DNA of 64,000 nt from assembly GCA_902558395.1 (NCBI GenBank), contig CACEDS010000003.1, positions 220,920 to 284,919 on the forward strand, in the 5' to 3' direction. The position numbers and the translations under genes were made by a program. This document shows positions 37,776-46,423 of this stretch, one piece after another. Below the pieces are notes generated by a model. It worked only from the letters and a program-made list of their open reading frames with translations, was not told the origin of the DNA and did not search any database. How positions within the stretch are numbered: the first letter of the stretch is position 1; each line of letters begins with the position of its first letter. The DNA is from an uncultured SAR86 cluster bacterium (GTDB lineage Bacteria; Pseudomonadota; Gammaproteobacteria; Magnimaribacterales; D2472).

Positions 37776-38468
37776 ATGTCGCAAAAAATATTACTTATAG
37801 AAGACGAGCCTGATATTAGAAAAACTCTTGAATACAATTTATCAAGAGAGGGCTTTGATGTTGCATGTGCCTCCTCACTTTCTGAGGGTAAAAACTATAT
37901 AAACGCTGATCAATTTTCTTTAATTTTGCTTGATCTGATGTTACCTGACGGCTCGGGGTTAGATTTATGCCGAGAGTTGAAATCAGATTCAGAAAAAAAG
38001 ACCACTCCAATAATCATACTTACTGCTAAAGATGATGAAGTTGATAAAGTTGTTGGTTTTGAATTGGGTGCTGATGACTATGTTACTAAGCCATTTAGTG
38101 TTAGAGAATTAATATTAAGAGTAAAAGCGGTTTTAAAAAGAGGTAATCAAAAATCAGCAAATCTTGAAGTACAAAGGCAATTTGGTGATTTAGTAATTGA
38201 TGTAGATTCTCATGAGGTATTTGTTGATAATGAATCTATTACATTAACAGCCTTAGAATTTAAACTTTTGCGCCAATTGGTTGATCGAAGGGGAAGGGTT
38301 CAATCAAGAGACCAATTATTATCTGATGTTTGGGGTTATAGCGCTGATGTAACAACCAGAACAGTTGATACTCATATTAAAAGACTCAGAGAAAAACTTG
38401 GAGTCATGGGTAAATATGTTCAAACTATCAGAGGTGTGGGTTACAAATTTTCAAGAACACCTGAGTAA
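37776..38468 (+). CDS. phoB: PhoB-type response regulator
   Basis: Receiver ILLIEDEPDIRKTLEYNL, LLDLMLPDGSGL, ADDYVTKPFSVRELILR; OmpR-type wHTH LTALEFKLL...RTVDTHIKRLREKLG. Confidence 0.88.
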   Translation: MSQKILLIEDEPDIRKTLEYNLSREGFDVACASSLSEGKNYINADQFSLILLDLMLPDGSGLDLCRELKSDSEKKTTPIIILTAKDDEVDKVVGFELGADDYVTKPFSVRELILRVKAVLKRGNQKSANLEVQRQFGDLVIDVDSHEVFVDNESITLTALEFKLLRQLVDRRGRVQSRDQLLSDVWGYSADVTTRTVDTHIKRLREKLGVMGKYVQTIRGVGYKFSRTPE

Positions 38469-38471
38469 TTT

Positions 38472-40244
38472 ATGGGTATAAGAACCCGCATCTTTTTATT
38501 AATATTCTTATCGCTATCAATAAGCATTACTATTTCATATATTATTGCTGAGAGAGATTTAACAAATACATTTGAAGAACAAATCTTAGATCAATTGGAG
38601 AAACAAGCATCACTGCTAGTTGAATATATTGATGAAGTAGACTCGCTTCAAGAAAATAATAATGCTGATTCCATTGCTGATAGACTTGGAAATGCATCAA
38701 ACTCAAGAGTTACATTAATTTTAAATAATGGAAGGGTAATAGGTGATTCATATATTGATGAAAATCAAATCGACTTATTGGAAAATCATAGCGATAGAGA
38801 AGAATTTATTGAGGCACTGCAAACCGGTTTTGGTTGGTCCTCAAGATATAGCAGCTCTGTAAACCAACAACAGCTATATGTTGCAATTAGAGATAATAAC
38901 GAGATATCACCAAATGTCATAAGAATTGCTGTTCCCTATACATATCTTGATCAGGCAATAGAAAGTCTCGATTTATCAATTCTACTCGTTGCTATGGTAG
39001 CTTTATTGGTTGCAACTATAGCTAGTGGAGTTGCAGCAAATTATACCTATTCGAGTATAGCTGAATTAGCAAACGCAGCATCCAATCTTGCAAGTGGCTC
39101 ATTGAAGAAAAGTTCAATCAAAGCCTTACCCACTGAGAGGGTTGATGAGTTTGGTAACGTTGCAAGAAGTATTTCACAAATTTCAGAAGATCTAAAATCT
39201 CAAATTAATCTCTTAGCTAAACAAAGAGATCAGTTTGGTTTGGTTCTTGATGATCTTGGTGAAGGTATTATGGTTGCAGATAAAGCAGGTGAAGTTACAT
39301 ACTGTAATGAGCAATTTTTAGAAATTCTTTCAAAAGAAGATCTTGTTGGCAATCAAATAAAAGACATAGGTATTAAATCAATCCAAAGCTTGTACAAAAA
39401 AACTAAAAGAACAAAATCTGCAGATATTGAATTTGAAATTGAGAACAATGATAGAACAACTAAATGGATTCTAGCTTCGATGAATCAATCAAAAACAACT
39501 AAAGAGTTTATTTTAGTGATACATGATATAACCCAGTTAAGACAATTAAGTTCAATGAGGCGAGATTTCATATCAAACGTTTCCCATGAGCTTAGAACTC
39601 CAGTGAGTGTTATAAGAGCCAATTCAGAAACTTTGCTTCAAGGAGCGTTAGACGATAAAAAACAAGCAAAAGTTTTTTCTAAAGCTATATTACATAACTC
39701 TGAAAGATTATCAGAAATGGTTTCAGACTTGCTAGATCTTTCAAGAATTGAGCACGGCGAGCTAAAATTAATTATTGAGGAAACTGATTTAAAAGAATCT
39801 ATTGATCAAGTAATTGATTCTCTTAAACACCTTGGTAAGAAGAAAAATATTTCTATTAAATGTAATTGTCCAAAAAAACCTCAATTAGTTCTTGCTGATA
39901 AAAAAGCTTTAGAGCGTATTCTTACAAATTTAATAGATAATGCTTTTAAATACAGTGAAGAAAATTCAGTAATTGAAATATCAACCAAAACTCAGAAAAA
40001 AGATGATAATGTTGTTGTAACAATAACGGATAGTGGAAAAGGCATTTCAGATGAGGATAAGCCTTTGATATTTGATAGATTCTTTAGAACGGCTGAAGCA
40101 AGAGCATCTGAAAAAAAAGGAAGCGGATTGGGTTTAGCAATTGTGAAGAATCTTGCTAATAGTCTTAATGGTGACGTAGGTGTAAGGAATGCTCCACACA
40201 AAGGCTCAGAATTTTGGTTTTCACTACCAGTTTCAAAGATGTAA
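38472..40244 (+). CDS. phoR: PhoR-type sensor histidine kinase (TM + HAMP + PAS + HisKA + HATPase)
   Basis: FISNVSHELRTPVSVIRANSETL H-box, NLIDNAFKYSEE, GSGLGLAIVKNLA. Immediately downstream of phoB. Confidence 0.87.
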   Translation: MGIRTRIFLLIFLSLSISITISYIIAERDLTNTFEEQILDQLEKQASLLVEYIDEVDSLQENNNADSIADRLGNASNSRVTLILNNGRVIGDSYIDENQIDLLENHSDREEFIEALQTGFGWSSRYSSSVNQQQLYVAIRDNNEISPNVIRIAVPYTYLDQAIESLDLSILLVAMVALLVATIASGVAANYTYSSIAELANAASNLASGSLKKSSIKALPTERVDEFGNVARSISQISEDLKSQINLLAKQRDQFGLVLDDLGEGIMVADKAGEVTYCNEQFLEILSKEDLVGNQIKDIGIKSIQSLYKKTKRTKSADIEFEIENNDRTTKWILASMNQSKTTKEFILVIHDITQLRQLSSMRRDFISNVSHELRTPVSVIRANSETLLQGALDDKKQAKVFSKAILHNSERLSEMVSDLLDLSRIEHGELKLIIEETDLKESIDQVIDSLKHLGKKKNISIKCNCPKKPQLVLADKKALERILTNLIDNAFKYSEENSVIEISTKTQKKDDNVVVTITDSGKGISDEDKPLIFDRFFRTAEARASEKKGSGLGLAIVKNLANSLNGDVGVRNAPHKGSEFWFSLPVSKM

Positions 40245-40287
40245 CAAAACCTCAACTTACTGTTACAGTAAATTAGCATTAATTAAC
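40240..40287 (+). promoter_or_regulatory. Phased half-site array upstream of the lipoprotein gene, candidate Pho box cluster
   Basis: TGTAAC (40240), CTCAAC (40251), TGTTAC (40261), ATTAGC (40272), ATTAAC (40282); spacings 11, 10, 11, 10. Confidence 0.4.
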
Positions 40288-40357
40288 ATTTTCTCCTTAT
40301 TAACTTTTCAATAGTTGGTTTAAATATATGCATATTTTTCTTGGAGGAGAATAATTT

Positions 40358-43312
40358 ATGTTCACTAAATCAATTAAAAATTCATTTTTTTTAACATCTA
40401 TATTTTTGCTTGCCGCATGTGGTGGTGGAGGAGATACATCTATAGCATCACCTGGAGAGTTGGGTCCTTTATCAGATCCATCTGGAGGTGGTGGTAGCAC
40501 CGGTGGTTCAAACAGTAATGTACTTACAGGTTCATGCCCTGATTCTGAATTTATACAAGTAGGTTCACCTGTTGCGGGTAACAACGTATGTGCAATTCAA
40601 GGCCCAATAACTGGTGAATTAACATTAACAGATGATGTTATGTATAGAATGCTTGGCAAAGTTGATATTGGTATTGATATGGGAGGTGATGGCACCAAAG
40701 CTGGTGGAGCATCTGGAACATTAATTATTCCAGCTGGAGTTGTAATAATGGGTAGAACATCAAATGATTATTTAGTTGTTAATAGAGGATCAAAAATTAT
40801 TGCTAACGGTACTCGTTCAGCTCCAATTAGATTTACTCATAATACTGCTATAGAAGGCACAGTTAGTGAAAATGAAAGAGGTTTATGGGGCGGTATTGTA
40901 ATTCTTGGAAAAGCTCCAATTAACAAGTGTTCAAATGACGTAAGAGGAACAGCTGCTTGTGAGAGAGTTGTTGAAGGCTCTGATGCTTTAATGGGTGGAG
41001 CCACACCAGACGATGATTCTGGAAAATTAAATTTTGTCAGAGTTGAATATGCTGGATATGAAATTTTTCCAGGGAATGAACTTAATGGTATTACATTTGG
41101 AGCTGTAGGATCTGGAACTGAAGTTGATTATGTACAAGTTCATAATAATCAAGACGACTGCGTTGAGTTCTTTGGAGGGACAGTCAATGTAAAACATTTA
41201 ATCTGTACAGGTGCAGGTGATGACAACTTAGATATTGACTGGGGTTACCAAGGTAAAATGCAATTTGTTGTTGTTAAGCAATCAAGTGGTGTAGGTGATC
41301 ACATAGTAGAATCAGATAACACTAATTCAGATTCCTCAGTAGGCTATTTAACAGAACCTAGATCAAGACCAATGGTAGCAAACTTTACTTTTATTTCTCA
41401 GGGATTAGACGAACCATTAAAGTACAAAGAAGGTGTTTCTGGAATATACATTAACGGTGTTGTTGTAAATGTTAATTCTCAAAATTTAATTGAGGCAACT
41501 AATTTAGAAACTGTTCAAGATGGTGCCCTTACTCCTAAAATTCAGCATCACAGCATCTTTATGGATTCTGCTGGAGACACATCTCCATTTAAATACTCAG
41601 AACCAGATAGTGAAACAGCTGCTGTTACGGTTGAAGAATTAGAAGCATCTCTTTCATCTAGAGCTACTGATCTTGTGTTAGATACAAATACTTTAGTATC
41701 TGGAATGTTTTTAGGTGATGCAGAGTCAGCTGTTGTTTCTGCTTTTAATGGTGATAAAGTTCAAGGTATGTGTGCAGTAGGTCCACATGCTGCTGGAACA
41801 ACAACCGATCTATGTCCAACATATAGTTCAAAAGAAGGAAGATACATTGTTGATACATGGTTCTCGGCAACTGATTACATTGGAGCTTTTTCTCCAGGAT
41901 CAGATCTTGAAAATAACTGGGCATCAGGCTGGACCATTGGTTTATTTGAAGCACCTGAATGTCCTGAAGGTACCCTGGAGTCAGAAGTTCTATTAGGTAA
42001 AAAAGTATGTAGTTTATCTGGAGAAGTTACATCAGATTTAACTCTTGTAGCTGGAAACTACTATAAATTAGATGGAAAAGTTGCAATTGGAAAAGATATG
42101 GGTGCAGATGGAACAAAATCCGACGGTGTTAGTGCTAAATTAACAATCGAACCAGGTGTGACAGTTTTTGGTGAATCAGGAAATGACTATTTAGTAGTTA
42201 TGAGAGGATCAGATATTCATGCTGTTGGAACTTCTTCGGCTCCAATTATTATGACTGGTCGTCAAGATATTCTTGGAGAAGCAGATATAGTTAACACAAG
42301 AGGTTTATGGGGTGGATTGGTAATATTAGGTCAAGCGCCTATAAACAAATGTTCATTCTCAACTCAAGGCTCAGCTACATCAGCTGGTACAAGAGTTGAT
42401 CCATGTGAAAAAGAAGTTGAAGGTTCAGCTGGCGATACTATGGGTGGCGAACTCCCAAATGACAGTAGTGGATCACTAAAATATGTCAGGGTTCAATATG
42501 CTGGATACGAAGTATTTCCAGGAAATGAGCTTAATGGAATTACATTTGGTGGAGTCGGTAATGGCACAGTTGTTGATTACATCCAAGTTCATAACAACCA
42601 AGATGATTGTGTTGAGTTCTTTGGTGGTACAGTTGATGTGAAACATTTAATTTGTACAGGTGCCGGAGATGATAATCTCGATATTGACTGGGGTTATCAA
42701 GGAAGAATGCAATATGTGCTTGTTCAACAATCAAATGGAGTAGGTGATCATGTTGTTGAATCAGATAACACTAATGCAGATGCAGCAGTTGCATATTTAA
42801 CTGAGCCAAGGTCTAACCCTATTGTTGCAAACTTCACTTTCTTAAGTAGTGGTAAAGATGAAATCTTTAAATTAAAAGAAGGTGTGTCTGGTCAATACTA
42901 TAATGGCGTGGCTGTTGTTAAAGATGATTCTACAAACTGTATAGAAACTACTTTTGCTGAAACTGCTCAAGACGGTGCAGTTACTCCTCATTTTTCAATG
43001 AACTCTGTTGCTATGCAGTGTAACGGTTTTATTAAAACTGATGGCCTTGCTACTGTAGCTCAAATAGAATCAATTGTTAGAGAGGGCACCAATAATCTTT
43101 ACGGCGCCAACTCTGGTGGAGGTACATATGTTAATACACTAAGTGGTCCCGTAAATGGTTCAGCAGAAACTGCTGCTACTGTTACTGCGATTCCTATTAC
43201 TTATAATGCAGATGGTTTCTTTGACACGACTGATTACATTGGTGCTGTTAAAGGAGCAACTGATACGTGGTATAAGAACTGGACAATCTCTGGAACTATA
43301 GACGTCCAATAA
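40358..43312 (+). CDS. Large surface/periplasmic lipoprotein with two tandem beta-helix-like repeats, unknown function
   Basis: Lipobox LLAACGGGG; two homologous halves each with IPAGV/IEPGV...NDYLVV.RGS, RGLWGG.VILG.APINKC, YAGYE.FPGNELNGITFG.VG and HNNQDDCVEFFGGTV.VKHLICTGAGDDNLDIDWGYQG. Confidence 0.85.
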   Translation: MFTKSIKNSFFLTSIFLLAACGGGGDTSIASPGELGPLSDPSGGGGSTGGSNSNVLTGSCPDSEFIQVGSPVAGNNVCAIQGPITGELTLTDDVMYRMLGKVDIGIDMGGDGTKAGGASGTLIIPAGVVIMGRTSNDYLVVNRGSKIIANGTRSAPIRFTHNTAIEGTVSENERGLWGGIVILGKAPINKCSNDVRGTAACERVVEGSDALMGGATPDDDSGKLNFVRVEYAGYEIFPGNELNGITFGAVGSGTEVDYVQVHNNQDDCVEFFGGTVNVKHLICTGAGDDNLDIDWGYQGKMQFVVVKQSSGVGDHIVESDNTNSDSSVGYLTEPRSRPMVANFTFISQGLDEPLKYKEGVSGIYINGVVVNVNSQNLIEATNLETVQDGALTPKIQHHSIFMDSAGDTSPFKYSEPDSETAAVTVEELEASLSSRATDLVLDTNTLVSGMFLGDAESAVVSAFNGDKVQGMCAVGPHAAGTTTDLCPTYSSKEGRYIVDTWFSATDYIGAFSPGSDLENNWASGWTIGLFEAPECPEGTLESEVLLGKKVCSLSGEVTSDLTLVAGNYYKLDGKVAIGKDMGADGTKSDGVSAKLTIEPGVTVFGESGNDYLVVMRGSDIHAVGTSSAPIIMTGRQDILGEADIVNTRGLWGGLVILGQAPINKCSFSTQGSATSAGTRVDPCEKEVEGSAGDTMGGELPNDSSGSLKYVRVQYAGYEVFPGNELNGITFGGVGNGTVVDYIQVHNNQDDCVEFFGGTVDVKHLICTGAGDDNLDIDWGYQGRMQYVLVQQSNGVGDHVVESDNTNADAAVAYLTEPRSNPIVANFTFLSSGKDEIFKLKEGVSGQYYNGVAVVKDDSTNCIETTFAETAQDGAVTPHFSMNSVAMQCNGFIKTDGLATVAQIESIVREGTNNLYGANSGGGTYVNTLSGPVNGSAETAATVTAIPITYNADGFFDTTDYIGAVKGATDTWYKNWTISGTIDVQ
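40532..41956 (+). repeat. Protein-level tandem duplication, unit A of the lipoprotein
   Basis: SCPDSEF... to the end of the first unit; aligns by eye to unit B. Confidence 0.8.
41957..43309 (+). repeat. Protein-level tandem duplication, unit B of the lipoprotein
   Basis: ECPEGTL...VCSLSGEVTSDLTL onward; nearly identical central core to unit A. Confidence 0.8.
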
Positions 43313-43350
43313 ATAAGAGTGATAACAAATAAATTTTATTGGAGAAACAA

Positions 43351-45978
43351 ATGAGAGCAACAATAGAACAACTAAACAAAACAATACATAGAGTAGCTAT
43401 TAGTTTATTACTAATAGCTCCTTTTATGGTTGGTCAAGAAATTGAAGAGGTTGTAGTAAGTGGTTCATTCATTCCTGATGAAAAAAGAGATACATCTGAA
43501 ATATCAGCAATCTTAGATTCATCTGAAATAGAAAGAACTGGAGATGACAACATCGCGGTTGCTTTAACAAGACTTACAGGTTTAAGTTTGGTTAGAGGTA
43601 AATACGTATATGTTAGAGGTTTAGGTGAAAGATACTCTGCAGCAACATTAAATGGCTCTAATTTACCAAGCCCAGAGCCATTAAAGAGAGTTGTGCCGCT
43701 TGATCTGTTTCCTACCCAAATAATTAACTCTTCAGTAATCCAAAAAACTTATTCTGCAGATATGCCAGGAGAGTTTGGTGGAGGTATTATAGAGATTGAG
43801 ACTAAACCAGTACCAACAGATAGAATATTAGATTTTTCTTTTTCTTCTGGATTTAATGACGCTACTAGTTTATCTGATGGCTTGTTGTATGATGGCGGAG
43901 ATGATGATGATATTGGTTATGATGATGGTATAAGAGATTTTCCTGATTCTGTTCAACAAGCTATAAATAGAAATCTTAAGTTAGATCGCTCAAATTTTGA
44001 TGTAGTTGAATTATCAAATATTGGCCGTGAATTCGAGAATTCAAAGTTATGGGTAATTCAAGAAGGTGAGGTGCCATTAGATCAATCATTTAATTTCACA
44101 TACGGTGATGAACTTGATATATCCATTGATGAAATACTAGGAGATTCAAGCGCAACTTTTGGTGTGATGTTTACTGCAGGTATGAGAAGCTCATGGGATA
44201 CACAAGATGGTATTCGTCAAACTGGAACGCTACAAGCTCAGGATGATGGGACTGCAAATGTTATTGTATCTAACGACAAAACATTTTTAAGTACATCAAA
44301 TGATGTTACATCATACGCTATGTCAGTTATTGGTATTGATACAGATTCTTATGAGCTTAAATACACAGGAATGTACATTCATAAAGGCACCAAAAGAGCA
44401 AGAATACTCGATGGTTATGATTCAAGTGATGCTGGTAACGTTAGAGAAGACTTTATAGAGTTTTTTGAAAGAGAACTTACTAATAATCAAATTAATTATT
44501 CATACATGTATGATAATGGAGCTCAGCTTGATTTAAGATTAACTTCTGGAGAAGCATCAAGACACTCACCATATGAGAGAGTGGTATTTTATGAAGATAC
44601 AGATGATAGAGGTTTCTGGAGATATGACGTTAATACTGGACGAAATCAAACTCAGTTTAGTTATGTCGAAGACAACAATGAAAACGTTGGTCTTGATATA
44701 AGCTATCCGATTCAGCTATTTGAAACAGATGCTGTATTAAAAGTTGGATATGATTTAACAGAAAACAACAGAGATGCACAAGTTAGAAGTTATAGATTTT
44801 TAGCTGAAGGTGGTCCAATTCCTCAGGATGGATTAGATAATAGAATTGATTACATTTTTGCAGATAAAAATTTTGATCCATCAAGATTAATTCTGATAGA
44901 GAATACAGCAGCATCATCACCAGCTGGATATCAAGGTGAGCTTACTACTGATTCAATGTATCTAACAATAGATACTTATATTAATGAAAATTATAGACTT
45001 GCTCTGGGTATTAGATCTGAAAATGGTGAGCAAATGGTAAATACATATGATGTATTTCAACCAGTCGATTCAAATATTGAAAAAGTTCTTGATGAGGATT
45101 ATACGCTTCCATCATTTACTCTTACATATCTACCTGAATTCAATGAAAATCTTCAATTTAGATTAGGTCTATCACAAACTATTGCAAGACCAACATTTAG
45201 AGAACTTTCACCGACTCTATTCATAGATGTTGATACAGATCGAGTAATAGCAGGTTCCTTATACTTAGAAAATTCTGAAATAGATAATATTGATTTAAGA
45301 GCTGAGTATTATTGGGGCGATAACCAATTTATGACAGCTGGAGTATTCTTTAAAGATATATCTAAACCAATTGAAGAAGTTGTTAATGAATCAGGTGATC
45401 TGATCGTTACATCTTATCAGAACGTTCCTGGTGCTGAATTAACAGGTATAGAGCTTGAATACGAGAGAGTATTTGAGGATTTATTGCCAAATTCTAATTG
45501 GGGTCAAACTAAAGAGTTTTTATTAAAATTTAATCTTACAGCCACAGAATCCGAGGTTGTATATGGCGCTAACGATACATATGTTAACAGCCAGGGATCC
45601 TTAATAAGTGCTGCTTCTTTATTTGCTAACGGAAGAGACACACGTCTTCAAGGTCAATCAGACTTAATAGGAAATATTCAATTTGGATGGGACGATCTAC
45701 AAAACGGCTCACAAGGAACTTTTATTGTTAACTATGTTAGCGACAGAGTCCGAGCAAGAGGTATAGATGTGCTTCCAGATGTTATTGAAGAACCTCCTTT
45801 ATTAGTTGATTTTGTTTACTCTAAAGAAATTTATTACGATGCTTCTTCATTAAAAATATCTTTAGAGCTCAGAAATTTACTAGATGAAGACTACTATGCA
45901 GCTATGGCATCATCAGTCATTTATGATAAATATAAACTTGGCTCTTCTGTTTCTCTAGGATTTAAATTTAGTTTTTAA
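43351..45978 (+). CDS. TonB-dependent receptor
   Basis: IEEVVVSG TonB-box region, plug YVYVRGLGERYSAATLNGSNLPSPEPLKRVVPLDLFPTQII, barrel ending YKLGSSVSLGFKFSF. ATG at 43351 preferred over TTG at 43339. Confidence 0.93.
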   Translation: MRATIEQLNKTIHRVAISLLLIAPFMVGQEIEEVVVSGSFIPDEKRDTSEISAILDSSEIERTGDDNIAVALTRLTGLSLVRGKYVYVRGLGERYSAATLNGSNLPSPEPLKRVVPLDLFPTQIINSSVIQKTYSADMPGEFGGGIIEIETKPVPTDRILDFSFSSGFNDATSLSDGLLYDGGDDDDIGYDDGIRDFPDSVQQAINRNLKLDRSNFDVVELSNIGREFENSKLWVIQEGEVPLDQSFNFTYGDELDISIDEILGDSSATFGVMFTAGMRSSWDTQDGIRQTGTLQAQDDGTANVIVSNDKTFLSTSNDVTSYAMSVIGIDTDSYELKYTGMYIHKGTKRARILDGYDSSDAGNVREDFIEFFERELTNNQINYSYMYDNGAQLDLRLTSGEASRHSPYERVVFYEDTDDRGFWRYDVNTGRNQTQFSYVEDNNENVGLDISYPIQLFETDAVLKVGYDLTENNRDAQVRSYRFLAEGGPIPQDGLDNRIDYIFADKNFDPSRLILIENTAASSPAGYQGELTTDSMYLTIDTYINENYRLALGIRSENGEQMVNTYDVFQPVDSNIEKVLDEDYTLPSFTLTYLPEFNENLQFRLGLSQTIARPTFRELSPTLFIDVDTDRVIAGSLYLENSEIDNIDLRAEYYWGDNQFMTAGVFFKDISKPIEEVVNESGDLIVTSYQNVPGAELTGIELEYERVFEDLLPNSNWGQTKEFLLKFNLTATESEVVYGANDTYVNSQGSLISAASLFANGRDTRLQGQSDLIGNIQFGWDDLQNGSQGTFIVNYVSDRVRARGIDVLPDVIEEPPLLVDFVYSKEIYYDASSLKISLELRNLLDEDYYAAMASSVIYDKYKLGSSVSLGFKFSF

Positions 45979-45992
45979 AAATTTATAAAAAT

Positions 45993-46013
45993 ATGGGCTA
46001 CAATGTAGCCCAT
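45993..46013 (+). terminator. Hairpin between TBDR and gspC, possible weak terminator/attenuator
   Basis: ATGGGCTACAATGTAGCCCAT perfect inverted repeat, short T-rich tail, 8 nt before the gspC ATG. Confidence 0.5.
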
Positions 46014-46020
46014 TACATTT

Positions 46021-46422
46021 ATGCTAAATTTTAAATTTCTTAAAAATACTGTTCTAATATTATTGTCATTGATATCTATTTTTTTTGTATATTTATTGTT
46101 CGAATCATATAAGAACACTCCAGTCATAGAGGATATTGGTAATATAACTATTGAGGAATTTATTTCAGAACAGTCGTTAATAAGTGATGAAAATTACGTT
46201 GCAGATGAGTTAATTGAGATTGACTTTAATTACAAGTTAATAGGAATACGGTCTGGAGGAGAAAATTCATCTGTTGTTGTAAAGAAGGCAAATAAAGAAT
46301 ATTTAGTTGTAATGGGCCAGTTATTAGATAATAGATTTGAGCTGGTTGAAGTAAATCAAAATAGCGCTATATTTCGTAATGGTAATAAAATGTATAGAAT
46401 TGATAATGATGAAGAAAAATAG
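46021..46422 (+). CDS. gspC: Minimal GspC-like type II secretion protein
   Basis: One N-terminal TM then a homology-region-like segment IDFNYKLIGIRSGGENSSVVVKKANKEYLVVMGQ. First gene before gspD; no PDZ domain. Confidence 0.7.
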   Translation: MLNFKFLKNTVLILLSLISIFFVYLLFESYKNTPVIEDIGNITIEEFISEQSLISDENYVADELIEIDFNYKLIGIRSGGENSSVVVKKANKEYLVVMGQLLDNRFELVEVNQNSAIFRNGNKMYRIDNDEEK

Positions 46423-46423
46423 T

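Noticed and set aside
40300-40584. 94-aa minus-strand ORF over the phoR/lipoprotein junction
   Set aside because: Pro/Ser-rich translation is the complement of the Gly-rich lipoprotein N-terminus and overlaps the candidate regulatory region.
41745-41996. Overlapping ORFs on both strands inside the lipoprotein gene
   Set aside because: Alternative frames of a strongly supported 984-aa CDS.
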